DNA from: Schlesneria paludicola DSM 18645
Lineage (GTDB): Bacteria; Planctomycetota; Planctomycetia; Planctomycetales; Planctomycetaceae
Reading direction: 5' to 3'
NCBI RefSeq assembly: GCF_000255655.1
Contig: NZ_JH636434.1
Span: 2,882,572 to 2,946,571 of the forward strand
Length of the DNA stretch: 64,000 nucleotides
Shown: positions 1-8,510 of the stretch, piece after piece
Layout: every line of letters begins with the position of its first letter
Numbering within the stretch: the first letter of the stretch is position 1
The notes under the pieces: model-generated
What the model was told of the DNA's origin: nothing
Databases searched by the model: none
Seen by the model: only the letters and a program-made list of their open reading frames with translations
Program-made: the position numbers and the translations under genes

Positions 1-143
1 CGCTCCGACTGCAAGAGCTCCAGCTGCCCCAAGCCTAAAATCGTCGGATCGTCAGCGATTAGCTCCTGAAGCCAGTTCTCATTGAAGGGAGAGTCAGTCT
101 TGAGCCAGAGACGTTCGTGCTTGGCATACTTAAGTTCGTTCAT
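1..143 (-). CDS. Partial nuclease-like protein of restriction loci (N-terminus only)
   Basis: Only the first 47 or so codons lie in the window; the gene runs off the left edge. Its ATG overlaps the hsdS stop codon in an ATGA arrangement, so it is co-translated with hsdS. The visible start, [17 protein letters not shown], followed by a run like NENWLQELIADDPTILGLG, resembles a family often found beside type I restriction genes whose later part I remember as PD-(D/E)XK-like. That later part is not visible here, so the nuclease assignment is from memory of the family. It is not the start of HsdR. HsdR may lie further left. Confidence 0.5.
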   Translation of the reverse strand, partial: MNELKYAKHERLWLKTDSPFNENWLQELIADDPTILGLGQLELLQSE

Positions 144-1459
144 ATTGATTCCTGCAATCGACGTTCGGCGTCGGCGACTCTGATCTCGCCTGACAAGAGT
201 TTCGGAAGCAAAGCGTCGCGAATTGCTTCAAGCGTCTTCGATTCTCGAAGGTTAGCAATCCATCGATCGACCATTGGCGAGACTCTTAGTTCAAATTCAC
301 TCAATACCGCATCGGGAGCGATTACCACCGGCAGGTCTTCAACGATCTGTTTACTCAAATTCTGCTGTGCCGATCCTCGAGCTTGACGTTCCATTTGTTC
401 GACAGAAGAAGAAAGATAAAAGTAGTTGAAAAAGCGATGGTTTGGCTTTGCGATTAGCCCGCAACATGCTTGGTTCGCGCAGAGTTCGGTAGCAACTAAA
501 CATGTTTGCCCAGCAGTTGCTCCGTAAAGTGCAACGACTGTCGTCCAGATCGGCCACAGTTTGGCGCTGCTGTTTTCAAGGCCGCGCTGAGAGATATAAG
601 CCTCAGTTGAAGTGACGATGCTCTGTCGGACTTCGCCAGAGGTCAGCCATGGTATGCTTCCTGGAATCCAATAATCCGGGACATCACGCTTGGGAGTGCC
701 GCCATTTCCGATGTTCGCACAGCAATCGCGTACCCTTGCGACTCGCCACCCCTTGGGAATCGGTCCAAGCGAAGAATTCTCGAAACTGTCAGGAAAAAGC
801 GATTCGGCGACGCGCTTGCCCATCTCGTGAGCGGTGTTGATAGGCTCCGCCCGAACCGGGTCGAAATCAACGAACCAACTCTGAAAGATCGCTCGCGCAA
901 TACCCTCCAGCGTCGCGTTCATCCGCCGGTTCAAATCGATCTTTTCGTCCAGCACGCCAAGAATGTTCGCGATCGCTCTTTGTTCGGAAAATCCAGGAAG
1001 CGTAACTCGCAGTTTTCGCAGTGCGTCGATCGTCAGGGCCTTCTGCGCGCTGCCTATCATAACCGATGCGAGTGAATGCTGCCCAAGGCTGGATTTCAGC
1101 CAATACGAAAGGCAACGCGCATCTAGATCAGTAAAATCGCTTAGCCATAGTATGTTTCCATCTTTGAAATAGAAGTCGCCCTCATCTTGAACAACATAGG
1201 ATTGGCCGGATCTGTTTCCGACGGAACTGATCAGCACATCTCCTTTACGTGGCGAGCCGTGGGAGTCTTTCAGATCGCGATATCGTTCCTCCGAAATGAA
1301 CAGGTCATAGTGGCTAAAGACACCCAACGCTTTATCAATGACATCCTTCGATCGCAAAAATGGTATACCCACCTCGACGTACTCTTCGGCGAAGACTCGT
1401 TTGCTAGATTTCACTAAGCATCGTTCACCAAGTTGAAATCCTGGATTACTAGTCGCCAT
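140..1459 (-). CDS. hsdS: Type I restriction-modification specificity subunit HsdS
   Basis: 439 residues, the usual size for HsdS. HsdS gives the methylase/restriction complex its DNA target by two target-recognition domains spaced by conserved helices. Here the first recognition domain covers about residues 8-157, the central conserved helix 158-200 ([19 protein letters not shown], then [13 protein letters not shown]), the second recognition domain about 230-380, and the closing conserved helix contains [13 protein letters not shown]. The start overlaps the end of hsdM by 11 bases, so the two are translationally coupled. The two recognition halves differ in sequence, which predicts a bipartite asymmetric target. 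The target itself cannot be read from the sequence. Confidence 0.95.
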   Translation of the reverse strand: MATSNPGFQLGERCLVKSSKRVFAEEYVEVGIPFLRSKDVIDKALGVFSHYDLFISEERYRDLKDSHGSPRKGDVLISSVGNRSGQSYVVQDEGDFYFKDGNILWLSDFTDLDARCLSYWLKSSLGQHSLASVMIGSAQKALTIDALRKLRVTLPGFSEQRAIANILGVLDEKIDLNRRMNATLEGIARAIFQSWFVDFDPVRAEPINTAHEMGKRVAESLFPDSFENSSLGPIPKGWRVARVRDCCANIGNGGTPKRDVPDYWIPGSIPWLTSGEVRQSIVTSTEAYISQRGLENSSAKLWPIWTTVVALYGATAGQTCLVATELCANQACCGLIAKPNHRFFNYFYLSSSVEQMERQARGSAQQNLSKQIVEDLPVVIAPDAVLSEFELRVSPMVDRWIANLRESKTLEAIRDALLPKLLSGEIRVADAERRLQESI

Positions 1460-3020
1460 ATCCCAAGTCCTCCAGGTTCGCCTTGATCGCAGCTTCCAGC
1501 TTGGCGGACTCGGCGAACTGTATGTTCAATTCGGCGACCAACCGCTTCATCTTTCCATCAAACGGTTCGTCGTCCTCCTCGACCGCTTCGGCACCCACGT
1601 AACGTCCCGGTGTCAGCACATAGTCATGCTCGGCGATCTCCGAAGCGATGGTTGATTTGCAGAATCCGGCTACATCCGCATATTTCACGTGACCCTTGTC
1701 GCCGCGCCAGGAGTGATACTTGTCGGCGATAAGCGCGATGTTGTCATTAGTCAGGTCGCGATGCACTCGATCAAACATCACGCCGAGCTTTCGGGCGTCG
1801 ATGAAGAGCGTCTCACCCTTGCGATTTCGTCGCTTGCCATCGTCCTTATTTCTGGCGAGAAACCACAGACAAACGGGGATCGGCGTGCTGTAGAAGAGCT
1901 GTCCCGGCATCGCGACCATGCAGTCGACGAGATCTGCATCGACAATCGCTTTGCGAATCTCACCTTCACCGGATTGATTGCTGCTCATGCTCCCGTTGGC
2001 GAGAACGAATCCAGCGAAACCGTTCGGCGCGAGATGGTGAATGAAGTGCTGGACCCAAGCGAAGTTCGCACTTCCCTTGGGCGGCACCCCAAACTTCCAT
2101 CGCACATCATCATCCTTTCGAAACCAGTCCGAATCATTGAACGGCGGATTCGCGAGCACGAAGTCTGCACGCAAATCAGGGTGAAGATCGCGACGGAACG
2201 TATCGGCATTCTCGATACCGAAGTCGGCCTCGATGCCACGAAGCGCCAAGTTCATGATCGCCAGGCGTCGAGTGGTCGGGTTACTCTCCTGGCCATACAC
2301 GCTAATGTCGCCGAGCTTGCCCCCGTGAGCCTCGACGAATTTCTCAGACTGGACGAACATCCCGCCGGACCCGCAGCAGGGATCGTAGATGCGCCCCTTG
2401 TACGGCGCGAGCATCTCGACAAGCAGGCGCACGATACAGGAAGGCGTGTAGAACTGGCCGCCGTTCTTACCTTCGGCGCTGGCGAACTGCGTGAGGAAGT
2501 ACTCAAAGACTCGGCCAAGCAAATCCTTGGACCGGTTGGCGACGTCGATGAGCTGGATGGAGCCGATCAGGTCAATTAGCTCACCAAGGCGGTGTTTGTC
2601 GAGATCGGCGCGGCCGTAGTTCTTGTTGAGCGCCGCCTTCAGTCGCGGGTTGTCACGTTCAATCGCGACCATCGCGTCATCGACATCCTTGCCGATGCTG
2701 GGAAGCTTCGCTCGCGATTGGAGGTACGCCCAGCGAGCTTCCTTCGGCACCCAGAAGACATTGGCGGCCAGGTACTCATCCTTGTCCTCCGGATTCGCCC
2801 CTTCGAAGTCACCGTCGCCCGCGACCAGTTTCGCGTGGTGTTCGTCGAACGTGTCCGAAATGTACTTCAAGAAGATTAGACCGAGCACAACATGCTTGTA
2901 CTCTGCCGCGTCCATGTTGTTTCGGAGTTTGTCAGCAGAAAGCCAAAGCTTCGCCTCAAACCCGAGGTTTGCACCACTCCCCTTGCCATTCGCGTTCTGC
3001 GCCGAGCGTTTCTTCGCCAT
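1449..3020 (-). CDS. hsdM: Type I restriction-modification DNA methyltransferase subunit HsdM
   Basis: 523 residues. It methylates adenine in the target set by HsdS, using S-adenosylmethionine, and forms the M2S1 core of the restriction complex. The helical N-terminal HsdM domain is visible at about residues 20-160 ([20 protein letters not shown]). The methylase domain follows, with SAM-binding motif DPCCGSGG at 213-220 and catalytic motif NPPF at 291-294, typical of N6-adenine methylases. First gene of a minus-strand operon with hsdS. The hsdR gene is not in this window, so whether the system restricts cannot be judged here. Confidence 0.96.
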   Translation of the reverse strand: MAKKRSAQNANGKGSGANLGFEAKLWLSADKLRNNMDAAEYKHVVLGLIFLKYISDTFDEHHAKLVAGDGDFEGANPEDKDEYLAANVFWVPKEARWAYLQSRAKLPSIGKDVDDAMVAIERDNPRLKAALNKNYGRADLDKHRLGELIDLIGSIQLIDVANRSKDLLGRVFEYFLTQFASAEGKNGGQFYTPSCIVRLLVEMLAPYKGRIYDPCCGSGGMFVQSEKFVEAHGGKLGDISVYGQESNPTTRRLAIMNLALRGIEADFGIENADTFRRDLHPDLRADFVLANPPFNDSDWFRKDDDVRWKFGVPPKGSANFAWVQHFIHHLAPNGFAGFVLANGSMSSNQSGEGEIRKAIVDADLVDCMVAMPGQLFYSTPIPVCLWFLARNKDDGKRRNRKGETLFIDARKLGVMFDRVHRDLTNDNIALIADKYHSWRGDKGHVKYADVAGFCKSTIASEIAEHDYVLTPGRYVGAEAVEEDDEPFDGKMKRLVAELNIQFAESAKLEAAIKANLEDLGYGD

Positions 3021-3455
3021 TGCGTCTCATCAAATGCTGTACATATTTGCCTGAACCATTCTGAAACAGGATGGTACGGTCAGCAGATGAGAGAAATCAA
3101 CGAATGGGTAATGCGTCATGGTCGAGCGAGTCCTAAATCGCATCAACCAGTTAAGGAAGCAATGGACTCCAGGCCAAAAAACTGCGGGACTGTTTTTGAC
3201 AGTGATTCGAACTCGAAGTTGATTCAGCGCGAGAGCATCGTCGGATTCGACAAAAAATCGAAGCGACTTTGCAGTCGACAATCAGGAAAATTTGGGTGTG
3301 CCAAAGCCAAAGTCTAGGGAGCAAGGGTTTTTCCGGAAATGACTTATGACTGGAGTTGCAGAAACGGCCAAAAACTGAGAAACATCGTCGCTGCAATCCA
3401 ATTGCTAGGCTCGGCATGTTATGCTCATGATGGCCTGCCCATCATGAGGAAACGA
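3021..3455. other. Intergenic region between hsdM and darT
   Basis: About 435 bases separating the divergent hsdM and darT genes; it should hold promoters for both. The short open frames here have no recognisable family and poor start contexts. The last 120 bases are open in the darT frame, but the strong ribosome binding site at 3446-3450 puts the darT start at 3456. No repeat or RNA gene was recognised. Confidence 0.5.
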
Positions 3456-4109
3456 ATGACCGAGCTACCACCGATCGACATTTATCACATCACGCATGTC
3501 AACAACCTCAGCGGGATCATCGATGATGGCTGCCTCTGGTCAGACCGCAGGCTCGTGGGCGTTCGCGATGATCGCACGATGATCGGCCTGAGCCACATCA
3601 AGCAAAGACGCATGGAGGAATTGCCTGTTCATTGCCATCCTGGGACTTTTGTGGGCGACTATGTGCCGTTCTATTTTTGCCCAAGGTCACCAATGCTGTA
3701 TTTCATCCATATGAAAAGTTCAGACCTGGAATACCAAGGAGGGCAAGAGGAAATTATCCATCTTGCGTCAACTATCCAGACGTCGATATTCGCGACGCCT
3801 GGACAGAGATGGGCATTCTCAGACAACAACGCAGGCGCGGGGTTTGCGCAATTTTGCAATGACCTTTCTCAACTGCGCACGTTCGTCAACTGGGATGCCG
3901 TGAATGCGAAATGGTGGCGAGGACAAAATATCGAGCGATCTTTCATGACGAAAAAAATGGCGGAGTTTCTCGTTCATGACTGCTTCCCTTGGTCAGCGGT
4001 CACAAAAATTGGGGTAATTAACGACGCTGTCGCACGCCGCGTCAAAGGAATCTTAGAAAGCACCGAACACAAGCCCGCCGTAATTGAAGAGCGCGGCTGG
4101 TATTACTGA
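3456..4109 (+). CDS. darT: DarT-type DNA ADP-ribosyltransferase toxin
   Basis: 217 residues from the chosen start. DarT (DUF4433) uses NAD+ to attach ADP-ribose to a base in single-stranded DNA and blocks replication. Family marks are the opening IYHITHVNNLSGIIDDG, the HIKQRRMEELPV stretch that carries the NAD-binding arginine, a FYFCPRSPMLY segment, and the late KKMAEFLVHDCFPW block, whose Glu is likely the catalytic one by comparison with known DarT proteins. The frame is open further upstream, but GAGGA at 3446-3450 sits five bases before ATG 3456 and the protein then starts as family members do. The gene ends 22 bases before darG, so the pair is an operon. Confidence 0.92.
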   Translation: MTELPPIDIYHITHVNNLSGIIDDGCLWSDRRLVGVRDDRTMIGLSHIKQRRMEELPVHCHPGTFVGDYVPFYFCPRSPMLYFIHMKSSDLEYQGGQEEIIHLASTIQTSIFATPGQRWAFSDNNAGAGFAQFCNDLSQLRTFVNWDAVNAKWWRGQNIERSFMTKKMAEFLVHDCFPWSAVTKIGVINDAVARRVKGILESTEHKPAVIEERGWYY

Positions 4110-4131
4110 TCCAATTAGTCGGAAGTTTATG

Positions 4132-5181
4132 ATGATCGAGTTTGTGAAGGGCAATTTGTTCGACGCTGAAGTCGACGCGCTCGTCAACACGGTGAATACC
4201 GTCGGTGTGATGGGAAAAGGGATCGCATTGCAGTTCTCCAGGGAGTATCCGGAGATCATGAAGCCTTACGAGGACGCATGCAAGTCCGGTGAATTGCAGG
4301 TCGGAAGCGTCTTTACCGTGGCGCTCAAAACGCTTACGGGGCCAAAATACGTTATTAACTTTCCAACCAAAAAACATTGGAAAGGTGATTCAAAGCTTGA
4401 ATATATTCAGACTGGCCTCGCTTCATTGCGATCAGAAATCGAACGCCTCAATATCAAGTCAATTGCAGTACCTCCGCTTGGCTGCGGTCTTGGAGGACTG
4501 GGATGGTCTCAAGTCAAGAATGAGATCGAAACTGTCCTCAAATCACTTTTGAATGTGCGAATTCTCGTATTCGAGCCAGTAGGAAAGCCAGACGCATCGA
4601 AGATGGCCGTCGTTTCGAAAACGCCAAACTTAACTACAGTTAATGCGGCCCTCCTTGAACTGATGAGGAGGTACCTATCAGCGCTAATGGATGATGTTGT
4701 TACTCTTCTCGAAGTACACAAATTTATGTATTTCCTGGAGGAAGCTGGGCAACCGACCGAGCTCGACTACACCAAGGGGACATACGGACCGTACTCCAAA
4801 AAGCTTCGGTTCGTTCTTCGGAAATTAGAAGGGCACTTCATCACGGGATTCGGCGACGCCTCCGAGGAACCCGAAAAGATTCTGCAGCCCATGAGAGGCG
4901 CTCTCGACAAGGCGAAAGCAGTGCTTGCCTCCGATCAAGGAGTTCAGTCACGACTGCAGCGAGTGGAAAAATTGATTGGTGGCTTCGAGACTGCCTTTGG
5001 AATGGAATTGCTTGCGAGCGTTCATTGGGTTGCGAAGCACGAAGAGCATCGAGCGACAACAATTGACGATGCTGTGCGCCTTATTCAACAGTGGAATCCG
5101 CGTAAGAAGAAAATGTTTGCGAAAGAGCACATTCGAGTTGCATGGGAACGATTGTTGGCAAACGGGTTCATTGGAACCTAG
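4132..5181 (+). CDS. darG: DarG-type ADP-ribosyl-DNA hydrolase antitoxin (macrodomain)
   Basis: 349 residues. DarG removes ADP-ribose from DNA through its macrodomain and also blocks DarT through its C-terminal part. The macrodomain covers about residues 1-150, with GNLFDAEVDALVNTVNTVG and the MGKGIALQF loop near the N-terminus and PPLGCGLGGLGW further on. The C-terminal domain, with KFMYFLEEAGQPTELDYTKG and YGPYSKKLRFVLRKLEGH, is typical of full-length DarG. Two adjacent ATG codons (4129 and 4132) are possible; GGAAG at 4121-4125 gives better spacing to 4132. Coupled downstream of darT, in the usual toxin-then-antitoxin order. Confidence 0.92.
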   Translation: MIEFVKGNLFDAEVDALVNTVNTVGVMGKGIALQFSREYPEIMKPYEDACKSGELQVGSVFTVALKTLTGPKYVINFPTKKHWKGDSKLEYIQTGLASLRSEIERLNIKSIAVPPLGCGLGGLGWSQVKNEIETVLKSLLNVRILVFEPVGKPDASKMAVVSKTPNLTTVNAALLELMRRYLSALMDDVVTLLEVHKFMYFLEEAGQPTELDYTKGTYGPYSKKLRFVLRKLEGHFITGFGDASEEPEKILQPMRGALDKAKAVLASDQGVQSRLQRVEKLIGGFETAFGMELLASVHWVAKHEEHRATTIDDAVRLIQQWNPRKKKMFAKEHIRVAWERLLANGFIGT

Positions 5182-5356
5182 GCCGAAGTAGCTCACCTGC
5201 GAAGCGTGCGCAATCATCAATTGAAGCACACCCCCTGGGGAAGACAAGTCGTTCTCAGCGCTCCGCGCGGCCCGCCACCAATTTCGCCTTGCAGAACGCG
5301 CCTAGCTCGGCGGGCGCTGCGCGCCACAGTTGCGATCGGTACTGAACCCTCTCCGC
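5182..5356. other. Convergent intergenic region darG/mrr
   Basis: 175 bases between two converging genes. A GC-rich imperfect inverted repeat around 5258-5325 (GCGCTCCGCGCGGCCCGCC against GGCGGGCGCTGCGCGCC) could act as a two-way terminator, but it has no clear T-run. Nothing else is recognised. Confidence 0.3.
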
Positions 5357-6265
5357 CTATCCAATGTCATTCTCAAAGTAGTCGAAATTGATCTTTCGGA
5401 TGACATACGTTCGAACCATCTCGACGCCGACGCCATGTTCGATCATCAGGTTCGTCAGGGTTTTTCCGTCGAGCAGGACGATCTTGCGCTCGATACGTTG
5501 TATGTAGTCTTGAGCTTCTTTTGAGAAACTCGAGGTCGTGATCAGAACACCCTTCTTGGCTCTGACCCCTTCCATGCTGCCTGCGAATGCTTGCACCTCT
5601 GGACGGCCGACCGTCTGGTTCCAGCGCTTGGCCTGAACGCAGACGACATCGAGTCCGAGTTTGTCTTCTTTGATCATTCCATCGATCCCGCCATCTCCGG
5701 ACTTTCCAATCGCTTGGCCAGCGTCCTTCAGTGAACCGCCGTAGCCCATGGCGACTAACAAATCGACAACCAGCTGCTCGAAGAAACGGGGTGAGCAGTT
5801 GCGAACCTTCTCCAGCAGTTCATCGGCAAGCGCCGCGTTCAGTTCCCGATAACCCGTATCGATCGATTCTTCGGGTGTCGAGGACTGATCGGGGGCGGAT
5901 GAACTTGAATTCGCAACCGCTTCGCGGTTCAAAAACTCGTTGAACGAGGGGTACTGTTGCAGCAGTTCATTCCCAATCCGGGAAGGACGTTTTGCGAGAA
6001 CTTCGGTTCCTGCGGCTGTGATCTTGACGATTCCTCGCACCGGATTCGCCAGTAGTCCGGCTTTTTTAAGATAGGTTTTGGCCCAGCCAACGCGGTTGGC
6101 AATCACGGTTTGGGAACCACTGGGCAAAACTTCCGTGCGATCGGGTTCCGAAAGTTCGAACCGATCCGCGATTCTGCGCGTCAGATCGTTCATCCGATGC
6201 TCTCGGCCATCAGAGATCAATTCTAGAATCGGCAGCATGCAATCTTGGTAATCGGGAATAGACAT
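5357..6265 (-). CDS. mrr: Mrr-type restriction endonuclease
   Basis: 302 residues, close to the size of E. coli Mrr. Mrr enzymes cut modified DNA. The N-terminal part (about 1-100) is a winged-helix DNA-binding domain (YQDCMLPILELISDG... then WAKTYLKKAGLL). After a Ser/Pro/Glu-rich linker at about 115-135 comes the Mrr catalytic domain (about 150-295): FFEQLVVDLLVAMGYGG, GDGGIDG at 190-196 and QAK at 211-213, the D...QxK residues of the PD-(D/E)XK fold. It converges with darG and closes the defence island. It could restrict incoming DNA bearing foreign methylation, complementing the HsdM system. Confidence 0.93.
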   Translation of the reverse strand: MSIPDYQDCMLPILELISDGREHRMNDLTRRIADRFELSEPDRTEVLPSGSQTVIANRVGWAKTYLKKAGLLANPVRGIVKITAAGTEVLAKRPSRIGNELLQQYPSFNEFLNREAVANSSSSAPDQSSTPEESIDTGYRELNAALADELLEKVRNCSPRFFEQLVVDLLVAMGYGGSLKDAGQAIGKSGDGGIDGMIKEDKLGLDVVCVQAKRWNQTVGRPEVQAFAGSMEGVRAKKGVLITTSSFSKEAQDYIQRIERKIVLLDGKTLTNLMIEHGVGVEMVRTYVIRKINFDYFENDIG

Positions 6266-6382
6266 CGGAACTCGTGTTCAACGGAGGACAAAAGTTGTTC
6301 CGGCAGGATATCAAGCCGTTTCCGAAAAACATGTTCTGACAAATGATTTTCTGGAACGGGTGACAACAAGGATATTCTCCTT

Positions 6383-6558
6383 CAGGGGTGCGATCGTTTC
6401 GATCGCTCCCCTGCGACTTGCCATCCCAAAGGGTTGCCCTGTAAGGGCAAAGGAGCAATCGAAATCGGGTGTCGATTGAGTCCCGCCGCCCTCCCTGACA
6501 GAGCAAAATTTTGACGATGGTCATACCCAGGGGAGCGATCGAAACGATCGCACCCCTG
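6383..6558. repeat. 176-bp element with perfect 31-bp terminal inverted repeats
   Basis: The ends at 6383-6413 and 6528-6558 are exact reverse complements over 31 bases. Each end is also nearly self-complementary (GCGATCG TTT CGATCGC inside flanking CAGGGG/CCCCTG), so each could fold by itself or the two could pair. The interior has a further small hairpin, TGCCCTGTAAGGGCA, and no coding capacity. This could be a MITE-like non-autonomous element or a structured repeat. No target-site duplication is evident. Confidence 0.6.
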
Positions 6559-6699
6559 GGCTTGTTCACTCCACCACGTTGTGGTGGTCAGAGGGACGCA
6601 GATCGTGCGGACATCTCCTTCGTGAGCGACGTGGGGCTCACTGGTGCGGGCCACTCCCTGAACGACGTTCCCGTCATTCGTTTCCTCTCGTTCTCCCCT

Positions 6700-6724
6700 C
6701 GTTACCAAGCTCCGCTTGGTGACG
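6700..6724. repeat. Solo palindrome of the ACCAAGCTCCGCTTGGT family
   Basis: A 25-base copy of the left-end palindrome found in the three paired units downstream. Stem ACCAAGC/GCTTGGT with loop TCC, preceded by the same CCCTCGTT context. The right partner is absent here, so this is a single (REP-like) copy. Confidence 0.65.
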
Positions 6725-6869
6725 CCTCTTGCGAATGTTTGCAGGGGGCGGCCCAATTGGGTGCTCGATCACGTCGATGGATCGGTGACATGACCAGCGT
6801 CAGGGATGTCTGAGGAAAGAGACTGGCCGGCCCTACGGGCCTTCACGGATTTCGGGGGGCCATGCCCCA

Positions 6870-6941
6870 GCCCGTCGGAGTCCTGCGGCCTCCTTTGGGC
6901 TGGGCTGGTGGAATGGCTGGGCCGTTGGCCCGCAAGAAATG
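6870..6941 (+). repeat. GC-rich dispersed repeat, copy 1
   Basis: Begins near CAGCCCGTCGGAG and ends near GGCCGTTGGCCCGCAAGAAA. Further copies lie at 7437-7520 (reverse orientation) and 10525-10594 (same orientation). It contains CCTTTGGGCTGGGCTGGTGGAA as the best conserved part and the small palindrome GGGCCGTTGGCCC. Non-coding. Confidence 0.6.
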
Positions 6942-7029
6942 CCATGATTTTTTCATCGGTCCTCGTCACCAAGCTCGCCGGTGTTTTCCCTCGTTTCCCT
7001 CGTTTCCCTCGTGTCCCCTCGTGTCCCCT

Positions 7030-7157
7030 CGTTACCAAGCTCCGCTTGGTGACGCCTCTTGCGCTCCCATGTCCTGCCGAACAGGAGAGCGACCTCGGAC
7101 CGACGTACACACTCCCGATGTGTCGGAAGCGTCGCCAAGCAGGAGCTTGGCAACGAG
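7030..7157. repeat. BIME-like paired palindrome unit 1
   Basis: About 128 bases beginning with the ACCAAGCTCCGCTTGGT palindrome and ending with a second palindrome, GCCAAGCAGGAGCTTGGC, with a conserved spacer that includes CCATGTCCTGCCGAACAGG and a GATGTGTCGGAAGCG stretch. Both ends point to one element of REP/BIME type. It is embedded in a longer direct repeat that also carries the hairpin GATTTTTTCATC and the CCCTCG tandem repeats. Confidence 0.7.
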
Positions 7158-7231
7158 GGAAACGCCATGATTTTTTCATCGTCCCTCGTCACCAAGCTCC
7201 CCGGTATGTCCCTCGTTTCCTCGTGTCCCCT

Positions 7232-7359
7232 CGTTACCAAGCTCCGCTTGGTAACGCCTCTTGCGCTACCATGTCCTCCCGAACAGGAGCGTGGCCTCGG
7301 ACCGACATACACACTTCTGATGTATCGGAAGCGTTGCCAAGCGGGAGCTTGGCAACGAG
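7232..7359. repeat. BIME-like paired palindrome unit 2
   Basis: Second full unit, highly similar to unit 1 and in the same orientation about 202 bases on. Left palindrome ACCAAGCTCCGCTTGGT, right palindrome GCCAAGCGGGAGCTTGGC extended to GTTGCC...GGCAAC. Differences between units at paired positions tend to keep base pairing. Confidence 0.7.
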
Positions 7360-7436
7360 GACAAATGAGGAAACGAAAATCCCCCGTGCGGGTGACGCCC
7401 TGAACGATGTTTACTCGGCAAATGGGACGCCGCCGC

Positions 7437-7520
7437 CGCATTTCTTGCGGGCCAACGGCCCAATCATTCCACCAGCCCAGTCCAAAGGAGACCGCAAGGT
7501 CTCCGGCGGGCTGGGTCATC
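7437..7520 (-). repeat. GC-rich dispersed repeat, copy 2
   Basis: Reverse-orientation copy; its reverse complement matches copy 1 closely over about 75 bases, including CTGGGCTGGTGGAATG and GGGCCGTTGGCCCGCAAG. Lies between paired-palindrome units 2 and 3. Confidence 0.6.
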
Positions 7521-7640
7521 ATCCCCCGCAGCATAAGAAGGCCTGTAAGGCCGACCATTCAGACCCAGGCAGATTGTTCATCGATCGCGACGCGACGCTC
7601 ACGGCAACGCGCTCGATCAATTTGCGTATCGCTTTTCCCT

Positions 7641-7768
7641 TGTTACCAAGCTCCGCTTGGTAACACTTCTTGCACTCCCATGTCCTGCCAAGCAGGAAGG
7701 TGACATCGAACCGGCGTACACCCGCCTGATGTATCGGAAGCGTCGCCAAGCGGGCGCTTGGAAACGAG
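7641..7768. repeat. BIME-like paired palindrome unit 3
   Basis: Third unit of the same length and orientation, more diverged (left end TGTTACC, right end CGCTTGGAAACG). Separated from unit 2 by about 280 bases that hold a minus-strand copy of the GC-rich repeat. Confidence 0.65.
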
Positions 7769-7866
7769 GACAAATAAAAACTCCCCCGTGCGGGCAAATC
7801 GGTGAACGACGATTGCTCGTCGAACAAAATCCCCCATCGGATTCGCTCGATGCTCCTCAGCGGCGA

Positions 7867-8178
7867 TTACTCCTCTTCTTCCTCCTGAGGCGGGGCGGAC
7901 ATCAGTTCGATCGCCTTGGGCGAAAGCTGAGTGCCGCGCTGCAGGGAACTTTTCACCAGCCCCAACGCGACCAACTTCGAGACGATTGATTCTACTTTGG
8001 GACCCAAATCCGGAAGTCGGACTTCCAGGTCCTGAATCAGCAATCCCTCGTTGGGATTGTGAGCCAAAAACATCAGCAGATTGAGACTATCCACACGATT
8101 GAAGTCCGCCTTGTCTGGCAGCGCGTCCTTAAACGTCTGACGAATCCGGCCCCAGTCTCGTTTTCCTGCTTTTCCCAT
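7867..8178 (-). CDS. Small conserved-looking protein, possible winged helix
   Basis: 103 residues. The ribosome binding site GAGGA lies seven bases before the ATG, supporting a real gene despite the repeat-rich surroundings. The middle (about residues 28-80: SLNLLMFLAHNPNEGLLIQD, then VESIVSKLVALGLVKSS) reads as the helix-turn-helix plus wing of a MarR-like fold: a predicted recognition helix followed by LVALGLV. It ends in an acidic tail of Glu residues. No catalytic residues are visible and no named family is recognised. A DNA-binding or protein-binding role is only an inference. Confidence 0.6.
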   Translation of the reverse strand: MGKAGKRDWGRIRQTFKDALPDKADFNRVDSLNLLMFLAHNPNEGLLIQDLEVRLPDLGPKVESIVSKLVALGLVKSSLQRGTQLSPKAIELMSAPPQEEEEE

Positions 8179-8202
8179 ACCACATTCCTCAGCATTGCCG
8201 TG

Positions 8203-8254
8203 TTGAAATCATGGGGACAGGCACCTGGGAAAGAGCCCGTCCCCGTGATTTCAA
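8203..8254. repeat. Constant-core hairpin element A
   Basis: Stem TTGAAATCATGGGGAC pairs with GTCCCCGTGATTTCAA, with one non-Watson-Crick position. The core GGGGACAGGCACC is shared with the other elements, while the outer stem is specific to this site. Confidence 0.75.
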
Positions 8255-8318
8255 TCCGCGGCGAAGTCGACCTGATCCACGTTTCTGTCCAATTTCATTG
8301 CGCCCGAATGTTATGCGT

Positions 8319-8441
8319 TCACAGGCCGGGGACTGGCTCATTTTCCCGCAGTAAAGGAAGGCTGACTCTCGTCGATGCACTGTGGATTCCAGTTGAACCT
8401 GGAAAATGTGCCTGTACCCCTCTCTTCGGGCTGTGAACGGT
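8319..8441. repeat. Long-form hairpin element H with flanking direct repeats
   Basis: About 120 bases, bounded by TTCACAG and CTGTGAA and similar to the copy at 27044-27165 (shared GACTGGCTCATTTTCCC, CACTGTGGAT and TCTCTTCGGGCTGTG). Directly flanked by a 19/20 matching direct repeat, TTGCGCCCGAATGTTATGCG (8298-8317) and TTGCGCCCGAATATTATGCG (8441-8460). Confidence 0.6.
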
Positions 8442-8510
8442 TGCGCCCGAATATTATGCGAACTCCGATGAATGTCCACCAAGAAACCGCACGCTCTTGA
8501 GCGGTGCGTT

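Larger units (their letters stand above)
6266..7866. other. 1.6-kb non-coding, repeat-rich region
   Basis: No gene is supported here. Open frames exist on both strands, but they run through repeats and translate to low-complexity Pro/Ser/Arg-rich products. The stretch is made of an inverted-repeat element (6383-6558), a solo palindrome (6700-6724), three paired-palindrome units (7030-7157, 7232-7359, 7641-7768), two copies of a GC-rich 70-80 bp repeat (6870-6941 plus, 7437-7520 minus) and short tandem CCCTCGTTT/CCCTCGTGT repeats at about 6985-7030. It lies at the edge of the defence island. Confidence 0.7.

Noticed and set aside
1689-2579. Long plus-strand open frame of about 296 codons across hsdM
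   Set aside because: Entirely antisense to a well-supported HsdM gene; its product has no recognisable family and reads like a GC-driven shadow frame.
3339-3455. Longer N-terminus for DarT
   Set aside because: Adds 39 residues that do not look like DarT; the strong GAGGA site supports the start at 3456.
6806-7663. Possible genes (up to 285 codons) in the repeat region
   Set aside because: The frames run through the same palindromes and tandem repeats in several units and give low-complexity products; no ribosome site or family match.
6690-7770. CRISPR array
   Set aside because: The repeats are long, paired palindromes with conserved, not variable, spacers, uneven distances and no cas genes nearby.
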